DNA of 64,000 nt from Aquihabitans sp. G128 (GTDB lineage: Bacteria; Actinomycetota; Acidimicrobiia; Acidimicrobiales; Iamiaceae): positions 4,774,001 through 4,838,000 of the forward strand of contig NZ_CP077604.1 of the NCBI RefSeq assembly GCF_019048865.1, in the 5' to 3' direction. Made by a program: the position numbers and the translations under genes. Shown in pieces: positions 37,568 through 48,600 of the stretch (within the stretch, counting starts at the first letter, position 1; each line of letters begins with the position of its first letter). Below the pieces are notes generated by a model that made no database searches, was not told where the DNA came from, and saw only the letters and a list, made by a program, of their open reading frames with translations.

Positions 37568-39208
37568 TCAGCCCTTGGCGCCGAGCTGCACCGGCGTGGT
37601 GACCTCGGCGAAGAAGTCGTGGCCCTTGTCGTCGACCACGATGAACGCCGGGAAGTCCTCGACCTCGATGCGCCACACGGCCTCCATGCCCAGCTCCTCG
37701 TACTCGAGCACCTCGACCTTGCGGATGCAGTCGAGCGCCAGCCGGGCGGCGGGACCGCCGATGGAGCCGAGGTAGAAGCCGCCGTGGGCCTGGCAGGCGT
37801 CGGTGACCTGCTGCGAGCGGTTGCCCTTGGCCAGCATGACGAGCGAGCCGCCCGCCGCCTGGAACCTCTCGACGTAGGAGTCCATGCGCCCGGCGGTGGT
37901 GGGGCCGAAGCTGCCCGATGCGTAGCCCTCGGGGGTCTTGGCCGGGCCGGCGTAGTACACGGGGTGGTCCCGGAGGTACTGCGGCATCTCGCCGCCGCCG
38001 TCGAGCAGCTCGGCGATCTTGGCGTGGGCGATGTCGCGGGCCACCACGACGGTTCCGGTGAGCGACAGGCGGGTCTTCACCGGGTACTTGGTGAGCTCGC
38101 CGCGGATCTCGTCCATGGGCCGGTCGAGGTCGATCTGCACCACGTCGCCGCCCAGGTCCTCGTCGGTGACCTCGGGGAGGTACTGCGCCGGGTGGCGTTC
38201 GAGCTCCTCCAGGAACACGCCCTCGGCGGTGATCTTCGCCAGCGCCTGGCGGTCGGCCGAGCAGCTGACGGCGATGCCGATGGGGCACGAGGCGCCGTGG
38301 CGGGGGAGGCGGATCACCCGCACGTCGTGGCAGAAGTACTTGCCGCCGAACTGGGCGCCGATGCCGAAGGCCTGGGTCAGCGCCAGCACCTCCTGCTCCA
38401 TCTCGAGGTCCCGGAAGCCGTGGCCGGCGAGGGAGCCCTCGGTGGGGATGGTGTCGAGGTAGCGGGTGGACGCAAGCTTGGCGGTCTCGACCGCGAACTC
38501 GGCCGACGTGCCGCCGATGACCACGGCCAGGTGGTACGGCGGGCAGGCCGAGGTGCCGAGCAGGCGCAGCTTCTCGTCCAGGAACTTCAGCAGGCCCTTG
38601 GGGTTGAGGACGGCCTTGGTCTCCTGGAACAGGAAGCTCTTGTTGGCCGAGCCGCCGCCCTTGGCCATGAAGAGGAGCTTGTAGGCGCTGCCGTCGACGG
38701 CGCTGACCTTGATCTCGGCGGGGAGGTTGGTGCCGGTGTTCTTCTCGTCCCAGAGCGTCAGGGGCGCCATCTGGGAGTACCGCAGGTTGTCCTTCTGGTA
38801 CGTGTCGAAGATGCCGCGGGCGATGGCTTCCTCGTCACCGCCACCCGTGAGCACGAACTGGCCCTTCTTGCCCTTCACGATGGCCGTGCCGGTGTCCTGG
38901 CACATGGGCAGCACCCCGCCGGCGGCGATGTTGGCGTTCTTCAGCAGGTCGAGCGCCACGAAGCGGTCGTTGGCCGACGCCTCGGGGTCGTCGAGGATGC
39001 GGGCCAGCTGGGCCAGGTGCCCGGGCCGCAGGTAGTGGGCGATGTCGTGCATGGCCGCGGCGGTGAGCTCGGTGAGCACCCGGGGCTCGACCTGCAGGAA
39101 CGTGTGGCCCGCGGCCTCCACGGTCGACACGCCCTCGATGTCGAGCTTGCGGTACGTCGTGGCGTCGGGCCCGAGGGGCAGCAGCTCGGTGAACTGGAAG
39201 TCGGTCAT
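37568..39208 (-). CDS. fumA: Class I fumarate hydratase (iron-sulfur)
   Basis: 546 residues, the length of single-chain class I fumarase/tartrate dehydratase. It interconverts fumarate and malate using a 4Fe-4S cluster. The cluster Cys are expected in [21 protein letters not shown] and the ACPPYH region; [12 protein letters not shown] is also family-typical, and the beta half contains [36 protein letters not shown] and [24 protein letters not shown] 39208. A class II fumarase lies 3 kb away, so this cell carries both oxygen-sensitive and oxygen-stable forms. Confidence 0.92.
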   Translation of the reverse strand: MTDFQFTELLPLGPDATTYRKLDIEGVSTVEAAGHTFLQVEPRVLTELTAAAMHDIAHYLRPGHLAQLARILDDPEASANDRFVALDLLKNANIAAGGVLPMCQDTGTAIVKGKKGQFVLTGGGDEEAIARGIFDTYQKDNLRYSQMAPLTLWDEKNTGTNLPAEIKVSAVDGSAYKLLFMAKGGGSANKSFLFQETKAVLNPKGLLKFLDEKLRLLGTSACPPYHLAVVIGGTSAEFAVETAKLASTRYLDTIPTEGSLAGHGFRDLEMEQEVLALTQAFGIGAQFGGKYFCHDVRVIRLPRHGASCPIGIAVSCSADRQALAKITAEGVFLEELERHPAQYLPEVTDEDLGGDVVQIDLDRPMDEIRGELTKYPVKTRLSLTGTVVVARDIAHAKIAELLDGGGEMPQYLRDHPVYYAGPAKTPEGYASGSFGPTTAGRMDSYVERFQAAGGSLVMLAKGNRSQQVTDACQAHGGFYLGSIGGPAARLALDCIRKVEVLEYEELGMEAVWRIEVEDFPAFIVVDDKGHDFFAEVTTPVQLGAKG

Positions 39209-39324
39209 CGCCGACCACGGTACGGCGGCGTGCCGACCACGAGCCATCCGGCCCAGCTCCCTGCCCGCTGGGGCTCCCCAGGTGGCTCGTTCGCGGACGT
39301 CGCTCGGCCGACGGCGGGCGGCGC

Positions 39325-39816
39325 TCAGTCGGAGGGCGGCAGGTCCCGGGCCCGGACGGCGAAGGCGTCGTTGAGGCGGCCCAGCAGCCGGCCGAGGGCG
39401 CGGCGGTCGCGATCGGACCAAGAGGCGAGGGTGGTGGACACGCGCTCGTGGCGGCCTCGGCGGGCGCCGTCGAGGAGGGCGGCGCCGCGCGCGGTCAGGC
39501 GCAGCACCTGGGCTCGGCCCCCGTCGGGGTCGGCCACCCGCTCGACGAACCCGTCGCGCTCGAGCGTGCCGACCTGGCGGGTGATGGTGGAGTGGTCGAG
39601 CTGGAGCAGGTCGACCAGCGCCGCTGCGGTAGGCGAGCCCAGCAGGTCGATGCGGTCGAGGAGCAGGTAGGCCGCCCGATCCAGCGTGACCCCGTCGACC
39701 ACCAGGTTGCGGCGCACCTGTTCGAGCCGGCGCACCAGCAGCGCCAGCTCTCGCTCGACGGCGCGGATGTCGTCGTCCTCGTCGACCGGGGTGGTGCGGC
39801 GCTCGTCCTCGGTCAC
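39325..39816 (-). CDS. MarR family transcriptional regulator
   Basis: 163 residues. Winged helix: [67 protein letters not shown], with the wing at DPDGGRAQ. Divergent from the FUSC exporter gene, with a strong inverted repeat in the 93-base gap; the obvious model is repression of the exporter and of itself, relieved by an aromatic acid. ATG 39816. Confidence 0.9.
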   Translation of the reverse strand: MTEDERRTTPVDEDDDIRAVERELALLVRRLEQVRRNLVVDGVTLDRAAYLLLDRIDLLGSPTAAALVDLLQLDHSTITRQVGTLERDGFVERVADPDGGRAQVLRLTARGAALLDGARRGRHERVSTTLASWSDRDRRALGRLLGRLNDAFAVRARDLPPSD

Positions 39817-39830
39817 CCGTCACACCCTAG

Positions 39831-39867
39831 GTGCATGATGCACATCGGGGGAATGTGCATCATGCAC
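39831..39867. promoter_or_regulatory. Probable MarR operator, paired palindromes
   Basis: GTGCATGATGCACAT (39831-39845) and ATGTGCATCATGCAC (39853-39867) are exact reverse complements, seven bases apart, and each contains its own TGCATGATGCA-like palindrome. They sit between the divergent MarR and FUSC starts. Such AT-richer symmetry stands out against the local GC content. Confidence 0.8.
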
Positions 39868-39909
39868 ATGTGGTTGGACCTGGGGCATCGAACGAGACCG
39901 GAGCCGACC

Positions 39910-40987
39910 ATGAGCGCAGTCACCACCAGCATCGACCGGCCGGCGACGGTGCGCTCCGTGCTGGCCGGGTTCCGCCCGTGGCACCCGCTGGTGCAGCGGG
40001 CCGGGCGGTTCCACTGGGTGCTCGGCCTCCGGGTGGCGCTCTGCTTCGTCGGCCCCGTCGCCGTCTCCCACACCACCGGTCGCTGGTCGGCCGAGACCGG
40101 GGTCATGGCCCTGGGCGCCTTCCTGGTCTCGATCTTCCTCGCCCCCTTCGACCGGCCCCGGCAGCAGTTGGGCGCCGGCCTCGCCCTGGCCACCGTCCTG
40201 CCCCTCTCGGTGGTGGCCACGATGGTGCTCGACCACGGCGTCGGCCGGGTTGCCGCGCTGGCCGCCGTCGGCCTCGTCGCCGGCCTCAGCGTCGGGTGGC
40301 CGGCCCTCGTAGGGACCTGGGCCCGCTCCTTCGGGCTGGCCCTGATCATCGCCCCGGAGCTCCCCGGCACCGCCTTCGCCGTGCGGTGGGTGGCGGTCGG
40401 GGGGGCTCCTGGCCGTGGCGGTCACCCTGCTCACCAGCCACCTCACGCCGGACCACCTGCGCACCACTCGGCGCCTTCCGTCGCCGGACCCGCTGGTCGT
40501 GCGGCACCACGCCGTGCGCCTGGCCCTCGCCCTCGGCTTCGCCGGCACCGTCGCCGAAGCCGTGGGATCGTCCACCCCCATCCGCGAGCACGCCCTCTGG
40601 CTGGGCATCGGCGTCTGGATCGTCCTGCAGCCCTACCTGCACGACACCGTCGCCAAGGCCGTCCAGCGCGGCATCGGCACGGTGGCCGGCGGCCTGCTCA
40701 CCCTCGCCCTCGTGCAAGCCGTGCCGGCCGGGCTCTGGGTGGGGTGGATGTTCCTGGTCCTGGCCTTCGTCTGCTTCGGCATCCGCCCGGTCAACTACGG
40801 CTGGTACTGCGTCTTCCTCACCCCGATCATCGTCATCGGCTTCGGCCCCGTCGTCCACGACTACGCCGTCCTCGAAGCCCGCCTCGGCTGGACGATCGCC
40901 GGCTCGCTGCTCGCCCTCCTCGTCCGCTTCGCCCTCTGGCCCGCCGCTGGGCACCCCCGGCCCGACGCACCGGCGTCGCCGACCTGA
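39910..40987 (+). CDS. FUSC family exporter (aromatic acid/efflux type, frameshifted)
   Basis: About 358 residues after repair. Two sets of clustered membrane helices: VLGLRVALCFVGPVAV, VMALGAFLVSIFLAPF, GAGLALATVLPLSVVATMVL and AALAAVGLVAGLSVG, then after the break VRLALALGFAGTVAEAV, WLGIGVWIVLQPYLHDTVAKAVQRGIGTVAGGLLTLALVQ (the FUSC-family signature region) and CFGIRPVNYGWYCVFLTPIIVIGFG. The frame breaks at seven Gs, 40399-40405; six Gs give VAVGGLLAVAVTLL. Predicted efflux of aromatic acids or similar, controlled by the divergent MarR. Confidence 0.78.
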
Positions 40988-41148
40988 CCCTGGTGGCGGC
41001 TCGCGCCGCTGGGTCGCCCTCGCGGTCGGAGGCTCCCCGGCGACCGGCGTGAGGCTCGGGATCCCGGGAGCCCACCAGCCCGAGGGAGCGGACGAAGGCG
41101 ACGAAGGCGTCGGGAACCGGTCGGCCGGCGCGGCCGTCGACATCCCCC

Positions 41149-42021
41149 ATGCGATCCCCCCGACGCTCTTGGTCCCTGCTCGCCTGCGGGCTCTTCGCCC
41201 TCGCCGCCGTCGGTTGCGGCGTCGGCTCCGAGGGCGGCCAGCCGCCGGGGTTGGCGAAGTCGTCGACCACGGAGCCGACCGAGCCGCCGAGCGGGGGCGG
41301 CAGGACCGGAGTTGCCAGCCTGCCGAGCAAGGGCGAGCTGCCGGTGCCGATCGAGGGCGGGCCGGCCGCGACGGTGCGCACCTGCGAGGTGGACCCGGCC
41401 GACCCGGGCCGGGCGCACGTCGAGGCGGTGGTGGCCAACACCACCGACGGGGTCCGCCTGCTGCAAGGCGTGCCGTTGGTGGTCCGCGACGACGATGGGC
41501 ACGTGGTGTCGGCCGACCAGGAGGACCTGTGGAGCTCGATCCGGATCGGTCCCGCCCGTCGGGCCCTGCTGCGCGAGGACGTCGACCTGCAGGGAACCGC
41601 TCGCGAGGTGACCTGTGAGCTCGGCCGTCCCGACCTCCGCGTCGACGAGCTCCCCGGTGGCGACGACGTGGCGGCCGATGACCTGGCGCTCACCTCGTGC
41701 TCGCCGATGGTCGGCGCCACGGTGCGCAACCGCAGCGACGATCCCGCTGCGGTCGCCGTCGTGGTCGAGGCCTTCGACGCCGACGGCTACAGCGCCGGCA
41801 CGTTCGAGCTGGGCCAGCGCCCGACCACCTACACCGACGGCCGGACGCCAGGCCCTGACGAGGTCGCCCTCCCTGGCCACCGCACCGGCCGCTACCGCCT
41901 GGACCCCACCGAGCGCATCGAGCAGTACGGCACGCCGCTCGATGGGCCCATCGCCGCCTGCCAGGTCCTCCGCGCCACCATCGCCGCCAACCCCACCCCG
42001 ACCCAGGTCATCGTCGACTGA
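41149..42021 (+). CDS. Predicted lipoprotein, unknown function
   Basis: 290 residues. MRSPRRSWSLLACGLFALAAVGCG is a lipoprotein signal (lipobox AAVGC). The mature part has two beta-rich halves, each like a FxLyD/DUF-type Ig domain: AHVEAVVANTTDGVRLLQGVPLVVRDDDG and MVGATVRNRSDDPAAVAVVVEAFDADGYSAG. Cys occur in RTCEVD, TCELG, LTSCSP and AACQVL and may form two disulfides. No enzymatic motif. Possibly cotranscribed with fumC downstream (54-base gap). Confidence 0.68.
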   Translation: MRSPRRSWSLLACGLFALAAVGCGVGSEGGQPPGLAKSSTTEPTEPPSGGGRTGVASLPSKGELPVPIEGGPAATVRTCEVDPADPGRAHVEAVVANTTDGVRLLQGVPLVVRDDDGHVVSADQEDLWSSIRIGPARRALLREDVDLQGTAREVTCELGRPDLRVDELPGGDDVAADDLALTSCSPMVGATVRNRSDDPAAVAVVVEAFDADGYSAGTFELGQRPTTYTDGRTPGPDEVALPGHRTGRYRLDPTERIEQYGTPLDGPIAACQVLRATIAANPTPTQVIVD

Positions 42022-42075
42022 CCGACCGCCGTGGCGGACACCTCGAAGCAGCACCCGGCGGGTAGACCGGACGAC

Positions 42076-43533
42076 ATGGCAGCGACGACCGCAGCGAAGA
42101 CCCGGACCGAGCACGATTCCATGGGCGAGGTGCAGGTGCCCATCGAGGCCCTGTGGGGGGCGCAGACGCAGCGGGCCGTGCAGAACTTCCCGATCTCGGG
42201 GCGGCCGATCGACCGGCGGCTGATCCGGGCGCTCGGGCTGGTGAAGGCCGAGGCGGCGGCGGTGAACGCCGGCCGCAAGGACGTCCCGGCGGTGACGAAG
42301 CGCATCGCCACGGCCATCACCGCGGCGGCCGAGGCGGTGGCGGCGGGGGAGCACGACGACCAGTTCCCGGTCGACGTGTTCCAGACCGGGTCGGGCACGT
42401 CGTCGAACATGAACGCCAACGAGGTCATCGCCCACCTGGCCGAGGACCTGCTGGGGGAGGACGGCGCCGTCCACCCCAACGACCACGTGAACGCCAGCCA
42501 GTCGTCGAACGACGTGTTCCCGACGGCGATCCACCTGGCGGCCGTCGAAGGGATCCAGGTCGACCTCCTGCCCGCGCTCGACCACCTGGCCAAGGCGCTG
42601 CGCCGCAAGTCCCGCGAGTTCGCCAAGGTGGTGAAGGCCGGGCGCACCCACCTCATGGACGCGGTGCCGATCACGCTGGGCCAGGAGCTCGGCGCCTACG
42701 CCACCCAGATCGAGCACGCCCAGGAGCGCTTGGCCGAGGCCCTGCCCCGCCTCGGTGAGCTGCCCCTGGGCGGCACCGCGGTCGGCACCGGCATCAACGC
42801 CCCCCGGGGCTTCGGCGGCGCCGTCACCAAGCGGCTGGCCAAGCGCACCGACCTCCCGCTGACCGAGGCCCGCGACCACATCGCCGCCCAGGCGGCGCAG
42901 GACTCGCTGGTGGAGACCTCGGGTCAGCTGCGCGCTGCAGCGGTCGCCCTGGTGAAGATCGCCAACGACCTGCGGTGGATGGCGTCAGGGCCCCGCACCG
43001 GCCTGGCCGAGATCCACCTGCCGGACCTGCAGCCCGGCTCGTCGATCATGCCGGGCAAGGTGAACCCGGTCCTGTGCGAGGCGGTCACCCAGGTGGCGGC
43101 CCAGGTCATCGGCAACGACGCCGCCGTCGCCTTCGGCGGCAGCCAGGGCAACCTCGAGCTCAACGTCTACCTGCCGCTGATGGCCCGCAACCTGCTCGAG
43201 AGCATCGAGCTGCTGACCAACGTGAGCGTGCTCTTCGCCGACCGCTGCATCGACGGGATCACCGCGGACGAGGAGCGGTGCCGGGCCAACGCCGAGGCGT
43301 CCCCGTCGATCGCCACGTCGCTCAACCCGTACCTCGGCTACGAGCGCACGGCGGAGCTCATCAAGGAGAGCCTCACGACGGGCACGCCCATCCGCGACCT
43401 GGTGACCGCCACGGGCGAGCTGTCGCCGGACGAGCTCGACGCCGCGCTCGGCGCGCTGGCGCTGACCAAGGGCGGCATCACCCGCCAGGCCGCCAAGCCC
43501 AAGCCGACGAAGGCCCGGGCGGCGAAGGGCTGA
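42076..43533 (+). CDS. fumC: Class II fumarate hydratase
   Basis: About 485 residues; TCA-cycle interconversion of fumarate and malate, no iron-sulfur cluster. Motifs: [53 protein letters not shown] (catalytic His), and the fumarase/aspartase signature [26 protein letters not shown] is also typical. A Lys/Ala-rich tail ([13 protein letters not shown]) is unusual. ATG 42076 preferred; GTG 42031 is in frame. Abuts the convergent gene at 43534 with no gap. The second fumarase of the window. Confidence 0.93.
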   Translation: MAATTAAKTRTEHDSMGEVQVPIEALWGAQTQRAVQNFPISGRPIDRRLIRALGLVKAEAAAVNAGRKDVPAVTKRIATAITAAAEAVAAGEHDDQFPVDVFQTGSGTSSNMNANEVIAHLAEDLLGEDGAVHPNDHVNASQSSNDVFPTAIHLAAVEGIQVDLLPALDHLAKALRRKSREFAKVVKAGRTHLMDAVPITLGQELGAYATQIEHAQERLAEALPRLGELPLGGTAVGTGINAPRGFGGAVTKRLAKRTDLPLTEARDHIAAQAAQDSLVETSGQLRAAAVALVKIANDLRWMASGPRTGLAEIHLPDLQPGSSIMPGKVNPVLCEAVTQVAAQVIGNDAAVAFGGSQGNLELNVYLPLMARNLLESIELLTNVSVLFADRCIDGITADEERCRANAEASPSIATSLNPYLGYERTAELIKESLTTGTPIRDLVTATGELSPDELDAALGALALTKGGITRQAAKPKPTKARAAKG

Positions 43534-44022
43534 TCAGCCCTTGGCAGGGGCGCCGGCGAAGGGACCGGGGTCGCCGGCCTTCGGCAGCTTGGGGTGGCTC
43601 CAGGAGTTGACCTTGCCGACGAGGGCGCCGACGTGCTCCCACGCCTCCGGGTCCCAGCCCTCGGCCTGGCCGACGACGGCGAGGTCCTGGCGGATGTAGA
43701 CGAGCGCCGGCGTGCGCTCCATCTCCAGCGCCTTGACCAGCTCGCGGTCCGGGTCGGCGAAGGTGAGGAACTCGTCGGCCCAGGGGCCGAGGAACTTCTT
43801 GGCGTCGGCCTCATCGGCGGTGACCGTCCAGGCCACGCGGCAGTCGGCGCCCTGGAAGTTGGCGAGCACGCGGCCGGCCGTCTCGAGGATCCACGCGCTC
43901 TCGTGCGTGTACGGGTCGAGCACCACGGTGAGCAGCTGGAAGGTGGTCAGCCACTCCTCGATGGTCCGGGTCTCCCCGCCGATGGCGGTGAGCTTCACGT
44001 CGTCTTTCACCAGGGTCACCAC
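43534..44022 (-). CDS. Thioredoxin-like fold protein, unknown function
   Basis: 162 residues from GTG 44022. LTVVLDPYTHESAWILETAGRVLANFQGADCRVAWTVTADEADAKKFLGPWADEFLTFADPDRELVKALEMERTPALVYIRQDLAVVGQAEGWDPEAWEHVGALV follows the pattern of a thioredoxin/AhpC-like domain (strand, helix, late cis-Pro in RTPALVYI) but lacks a CxxC pair, so it should not be a classic oxidoreductase. Its 3' end touches the fumC stop exactly. Confidence 0.6.
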   Translation of the reverse strand: MVTLVKDDVKLTAIGGETRTIEEWLTTFQLLTVVLDPYTHESAWILETAGRVLANFQGADCRVAWTVTADEADAKKFLGPWADEFLTFADPDRELVKALEMERTPALVYIRQDLAVVGQAEGWDPEAWEHVGALVGKVNSWSHPKLPKAGDPGPFAGAPAKG

Positions 44023-44133
44023 GGGCGCAGAAGCTAGTGCCTGACCGGCCCCCCTCCGGAATCCAGCGGGGGCTTCGGCGGGCGAGGTGCCCAGGGCTAG
44101 GTTCGGCCCCGGAACCAACCTGGAGGCACGCCC

Positions 44134-44592
44134 GTGTTCGCCCTCGTCCCCGTCGACACCTTCGGCTACAAGCTGATGCTGCTCCTGCACATCGTGACCA
44201 TCGTGGTGGCCTTCGCGCCCGGGTTCGTGCTGCCGGGCCTCCGCCGCAAGGTGGCGGCCGAGGGCGACGGTGCGAGCCGGGCCTTCGCTGCGGCCGCGGC
44301 CGCCAACGACACCCGCATCCACGGCCCCGCCCTGGTGCTGGCCGGCCTGTTCGGGTTCGGCCTGGTGGGGATGAGCAAGAAGTTCTACGAGTTCAGCCAG
44401 CCGTGGATCTCGGTCGGCATGCTGCTCTGGTTCATCATGCTGGGCATGGTCTTCGCCGTGCTGCTGCCGGCCGAGAAGAAGGTCGCCGCCGGCGACGCCT
44501 CGGCCCAGAAGCTCGTCGGCATGGCCGGCGGCATCATCCACCTGCTGTTCCTGGTCCAGGTCATCGTCATGATCTGGAAGCCCGGCCTCTGA
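44134..44592 (+). CDS. Four-helix membrane protein (DUF2269-like)
   Basis: 152 residues from GTG 44134, preceded by TGGAGGCACGCCC. Helices at LMLLLHIVTIVVAFAPGFVLPG, GPALVLAGLFGFGLVGMSK, PWISVGMLLWFIMLGMVFAVLLP and MAGGIIHLLFLVQVIVMIWKPGL. The HI..FAP start and layout recall DUF2269-type integral membrane proteins. Function unknown. It is divergent from the thioredoxin-like gene and is followed by hairpin array C. Confidence 0.65.
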   Translation: MFALVPVDTFGYKLMLLLHIVTIVVAFAPGFVLPGLRRKVAAEGDGASRAFAAAAAANDTRIHGPALVLAGLFGFGLVGMSKKFYEFSQPWISVGMLLWFIMLGMVFAVLLPAEKKVAAGDASAQKLVGMAGGIIHLLFLVQVIVMIWKPGL

Positions 44593-44624
44593 CCCACGCT
44601 CACCCCGGACCCGCCCCACCCCGC

Positions 44625-44818
44625 AACTTGTGGGCGGAGAGCGCCGAAAACGGCAGCGTGGGCCCACAAGTTCACCGGAGGGCCGCCTCCACCCCGCAAC
44701 TTGTGGGCCGAGGCCGCCGGAAACGGCAGCGTGGGCCCACAAGTTCACCGGAGGGACGCCCCCACCCTGCAACTTGTGGGCGGAGAGCGCCGAAAACGGC
44801 GGTGTGGGCCCACAAGTT
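44625..44818. repeat. Hairpin array C: three tandem 73-bp units, inverted relative to A
   Basis: Units begin at 44625, 44698 and 44771 (period 73). Arms AACTTGTGGG[C/CC] and G[G]CCCACAAGTT enclose a core with GCCG-AAAA-CGGC in units 1 and 3, which is the complement of the CCG-TTTT-CGG core of array A. The 25-bp spacers also resemble the reverse complement of the A spacers. It fills the gap between two same-strand genes. Confidence 0.93.
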
Positions 44819-44857
44819 CGAACGGGGTTGGGGGCTGGGGTCGGTAGGTTCAAGCGG

Positions 44858-45652
44858 GTGCATCCCATCGAACGGCTCCGGTACGTGGCCCGCGCCACGG
44901 GCGCGCCGCCCGACGACGTGTTCCGCGAGGCGTGTGCGGCCCTGGCCGGGTTCTCCGACGACCCCGGGTCGCTGGTCACCGCGTGCCGGCGGCTGATCGA
45001 CCGCCACGCTGCCAACGGGCCCATCTGGTGGCTCTGCGCCCGGACCCTGGTGGCCGCCGACCCCGGCGACGAGGCGTGGCGCTGCCTCGACGACCTGGTG
45101 TCGGACCCCACGCTGGACGAACTGGTCCACGCCCTGCCCGACGACGCCCGCATCACCGTCGTGGGCTGGCCCGAGCGGGTGGCGGCCGCCCTCGCCCGGC
45201 GCGGCGACGTCGAGGTGCGGGTGGTCGACGTCGAGGGCGACGGTCCCGGCTTCGTGCGCCTGCTCGAGCGGTCCGACGTGCACGCCGTCGACGTGGCGGT
45301 CACCGGCCTGGCCGGCGCCGCCGCCGCCTCCGACCTCGTGGTGCTCGAGACCCTGGCCGTCGGGCCCGACGTCGCCCTCGTGGCGCCCGGCTCGTGGGCG
45401 GCGGCCGCCGTGGCCCGAGCCGCCGGCGTGCCGGTGTGGGCCGTCGCCGGCGCCGGGCGCCTGGTGCCCAGCGGCATGTGGCCGTCGCTCACCGGTCGCC
45501 TCGCCGGCGCCGCCACCGCCCCGTGGGGCCTCGACCACGACCTGCTCCCGCTCGACCTCGTCGACCAGCTCGTCGGCCCCGCCGGCCCGGAGGCCGTGGC
45601 CGCCGGCCTCCGCCGCCTCGACACCCCCGACGCCGCCGAGCTCCGCCGCTGA
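44858..45652 (+). CDS. Conserved actinobacterial protein, eIF2B-like fold suspected
   Basis: 264 residues from GTG 44858. HPIERLRYVARATGAPPDDVFREACAALAGFSDDPGSLVTACRRLIDRHAANGPIWWLCARTLVA is a helical N-half; the C-half alternates strands and helices (ITVVGWPERVAAALARRGDVEVRVVDVEG, LVVLETLAVGPDVALVAPGSWAAAAVARAAGVPVWAVAGAGRLVP), which recalls translation-initiation-factor 2B/ribose-isomerase-like proteins. Such open frames occur in many actinobacteria, sometimes labelled initiation factor 2B. Catalysis is unassigned. It precedes hrpA by 37 bases. Confidence 0.6.
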   Translation: MHPIERLRYVARATGAPPDDVFREACAALAGFSDDPGSLVTACRRLIDRHAANGPIWWLCARTLVAADPGDEAWRCLDDLVSDPTLDELVHALPDDARITVVGWPERVAAALARRGDVEVRVVDVEGDGPGFVRLLERSDVHAVDVAVTGLAGAAAASDLVVLETLAVGPDVALVAPGSWAAAAVARAAGVPVWAVAGAGRLVPSGMWPSLTGRLAGAATAPWGLDHDLLPLDLVDQLVGPAGPEAVAAGLRRLDTPDAAELRR

Positions 45653-45689
45653 CCCTCGGCCCCGCCGAGCCCGTCCTGCCGAGCCCACC

Positions 45690-48600
45690 ATGTCCCCGAC
45701 CGACGCCCCCGTCCCCGTCGCGCCCGACGCCGCCGACCTGCGCGAGCGGCTCGCATCGCTCGGGCGCCGGGACCAGCGCCGCCTCGGCGCGCTGCTCGAC
45801 CGGGTGGGCCGCCCGCCCGGGGGCCGGGGCGGCGGCGCCAAGGCCCACCGGGGCCGCGGGCGCGGCCACCGCCCGGAGGTCGACCGCCAGCCGGTGACCC
45901 TGGAGCAGGTGGCGGCCGACGTGGCCACCGCCGAGGCCCGGGTGGCCAGCCGCCGCGCCGGCGTCCCGACGGTGACCTATCCCGACGGGCTGCCCATCAG
46001 CGAGCGCCGCCAGGACCTGCTCGACGCCATCGCCGCCAACCAGGTGGTGATCGTCGCGGGGGAGACCGGGTCGGGCAAGAGCACCCAGCTGCCGAAGCTG
46101 TGCCTGGAGCTCGGACGCGGCGTGCTCGGCCTCATCGGCCACACCCAGCCCCGTCGGGTGGCCGCTCGGACCATCGCCGAGCGGGTGGCCGAGGAGCTGG
46201 GGACCGACCTCGGCCAGGCCGTGGGCTACACGGTGCGCTTCACCGACCGCGTCGGTGACGGCACCTTCGTGAAGGTCATGACCGACGGCATCCTGCTGGC
46301 CGAGATCCAGCGGGACCGCCTGCTCGACCGGTACGACACGCTGATCATCGACGAGGCCCACGAGCGCAGCCTCAACATCGACTTCCTGCTCGGCTACCTC
46401 AAGCAGCTCCTGCCCCAGCGGCCGGACCTCAAGGTCATCATCACGTCGGCCACCATCGACACGGGCCGCTTCTCCGAGCACTTCGGCGACGCACCGATCA
46501 TCGAGGTCTCGGGCCGCACGTTCCCGGTGGAGCTGCGCTACCGCCCCTACGGCGAGCGGGGGCTGGTCGACGAGGGCGACGACGTCATCGACGACGACCG
46601 GGACCAGGTGGAGGCCATCTCCGACGCGGTCGACGAGCTGGCCCGCGCCGGCCCCGGCGACGTGCTCGTGTTCCTGAGCGGCGAGCGTGAGATCCGCGAC
46701 ACCGCCGGCGCGCTGGCGAAGCGCAACCTCCGCGACACCGAGGTGCTGCCGCTCTACGCCCGGCTGTCGGCCGCCGAGCAGCACCGCATCTTCGAGCCGC
46801 ACCGGGGCCGGCGGGTGGTGCTCGCCACCAACGTGGCCGAGACGTCGCTGACCGTCCCCGGCGTCCGCTACGTGGTCGATGCCGGCACCGCCCGCATCTC
46901 GCGCTACAGCCACCGCCTCAAGGTGCAGCGCCTCCCGATCGAGGCCGTGAGCCAGGCGTCGGCCAACCAGCGCGCCGGCCGCTGCGGTCGCGTGGCGCCG
47001 GGCATCTGCATCCGCCTCTACGCCGAGGAGGACTTCGACGGCCGCGACGAGTTCACCGACCCCGAGATCCAGCGGACCAACCTGGCGTCGGTCATCCTCC
47101 AGATGACGAACCTGGGCCTGGGCGACGTGGCGGCGTTCCCGTTCCTCGACCCGCCCGACAGCCGGGCCATCCGCGATGGCGTGCACCTGCTCGAGGAGCT
47201 GGGCGCCCTGCCCCCGGACCAGCCGGCCGACGAGCGGCGCCTGACCCCGACCGGTCGACGCCTGGCGCAGCTCCCCATCGACCCGCGCCTGGCCCGCATG
47301 GTGCTGGAGGCCCAGGAGCAGGGCTGCGTGCGCGAGGTGCTGATCATCGCCTCGGCCCTCTCGATCCAGGACCCACGGGAGCGGCCGACCGACAAGCAGC
47401 AGGCCGCCGACGAGCTCCACCGGCGCTTCACCGTGCCCGGCTCGGACTTCCTCGCCCTCGTGCGGCTCTGGGACCACCTGGCCGAGCGGCGCAAGGCGCT
47501 CTCGTCGAACCAGTTCCGCCGCGAGTGCCGGTCGGAGTTCCTGAACTTCCTCCGCATCCGCGAGTGGCAGGACCTGTACCGCCAGCTGGAGCAGGCGGCC
47601 CGCAAGCTGTCGATCACGCCGAGCGCCGGCGAGGTCGACGCCGAGCAGGTGCACCGGGCGCTGCTGGCCGGGCTGCTGTCGCAGATCGGCGTGAAGGACC
47701 CGGAGGGCCGGGAGTTCCGTGGGGCGCGCAACAGCCGCTTCCAGCTGGCCCACGGGTCCAGCCTGGCCAAGAAGCCGCCGCCCTGGGTGATGGCCGCCGA
47801 GCTGGTGGAGACCAACCGGCTGTGGGCCCGCACCGCAGCCGCCGTGCAGCCGGAGTGGGCCGAGGCCCTGGCGCCGCACCTGGTCAAGCGGTCCTACGGC
47901 GAGCCTCGGTGGGACGAGCGCTCGGGCCGCGCCGTCACCAACGAGCGCGTGACGCTCTACGGCCTGCCCCTCGTGGCGGCGCGCAAGGTCGGCTACGACC
48001 GCGTCGACGTCGACGAGGCGCGCGACCTGTTCCTCGACCACGCCCTGCAGCGGCGGGAGTGGTCGTCGCGCCACCCGTTCCTGGCCGCCAACGAGGCCTT
48101 CCTCGCGGAGGCCCGAGACCTCGGCGACCGGGTGCGCCGGGTCGACCTGTTCGACGACGACGTGCTGTTCCGGTTCTACGACCGACGGGTGGGCCTCGAC
48201 GTCGTGTCGGGCCGCCACTTCGACCAGTGGTGGAAGCAGGCCCGACGGGACGACCCCGACCTCCTCACCCTCACCATGGACGACCTCACCGGCGACGGTC
48301 CGGCGTTCGACCCCGCCGACTACCCCGACACGTGGCGCCAGGGCGACCTCGAGCTGCCGGTCACCTACCGCTTCGCGCCCGGCGAGGACCTCGACGGCGT
48401 CACGGTCCACATCCCCATGGCCGTGCTCAACCGGGTGGAGCCGTGGGACTTCGACTGGCAGGTGCCGGGCTTCCGCCGCGAGCTGGCCGAGGCCCTGGTC
48501 CGCACCGCCCCCAAGGCGGTCCGACGGCTGCTCACGCCACTCGGCGAGACGGCCGAGCGGGCCGCCGACCAGCTCCGCTGGCAGGAGGTGCCCATCACCG

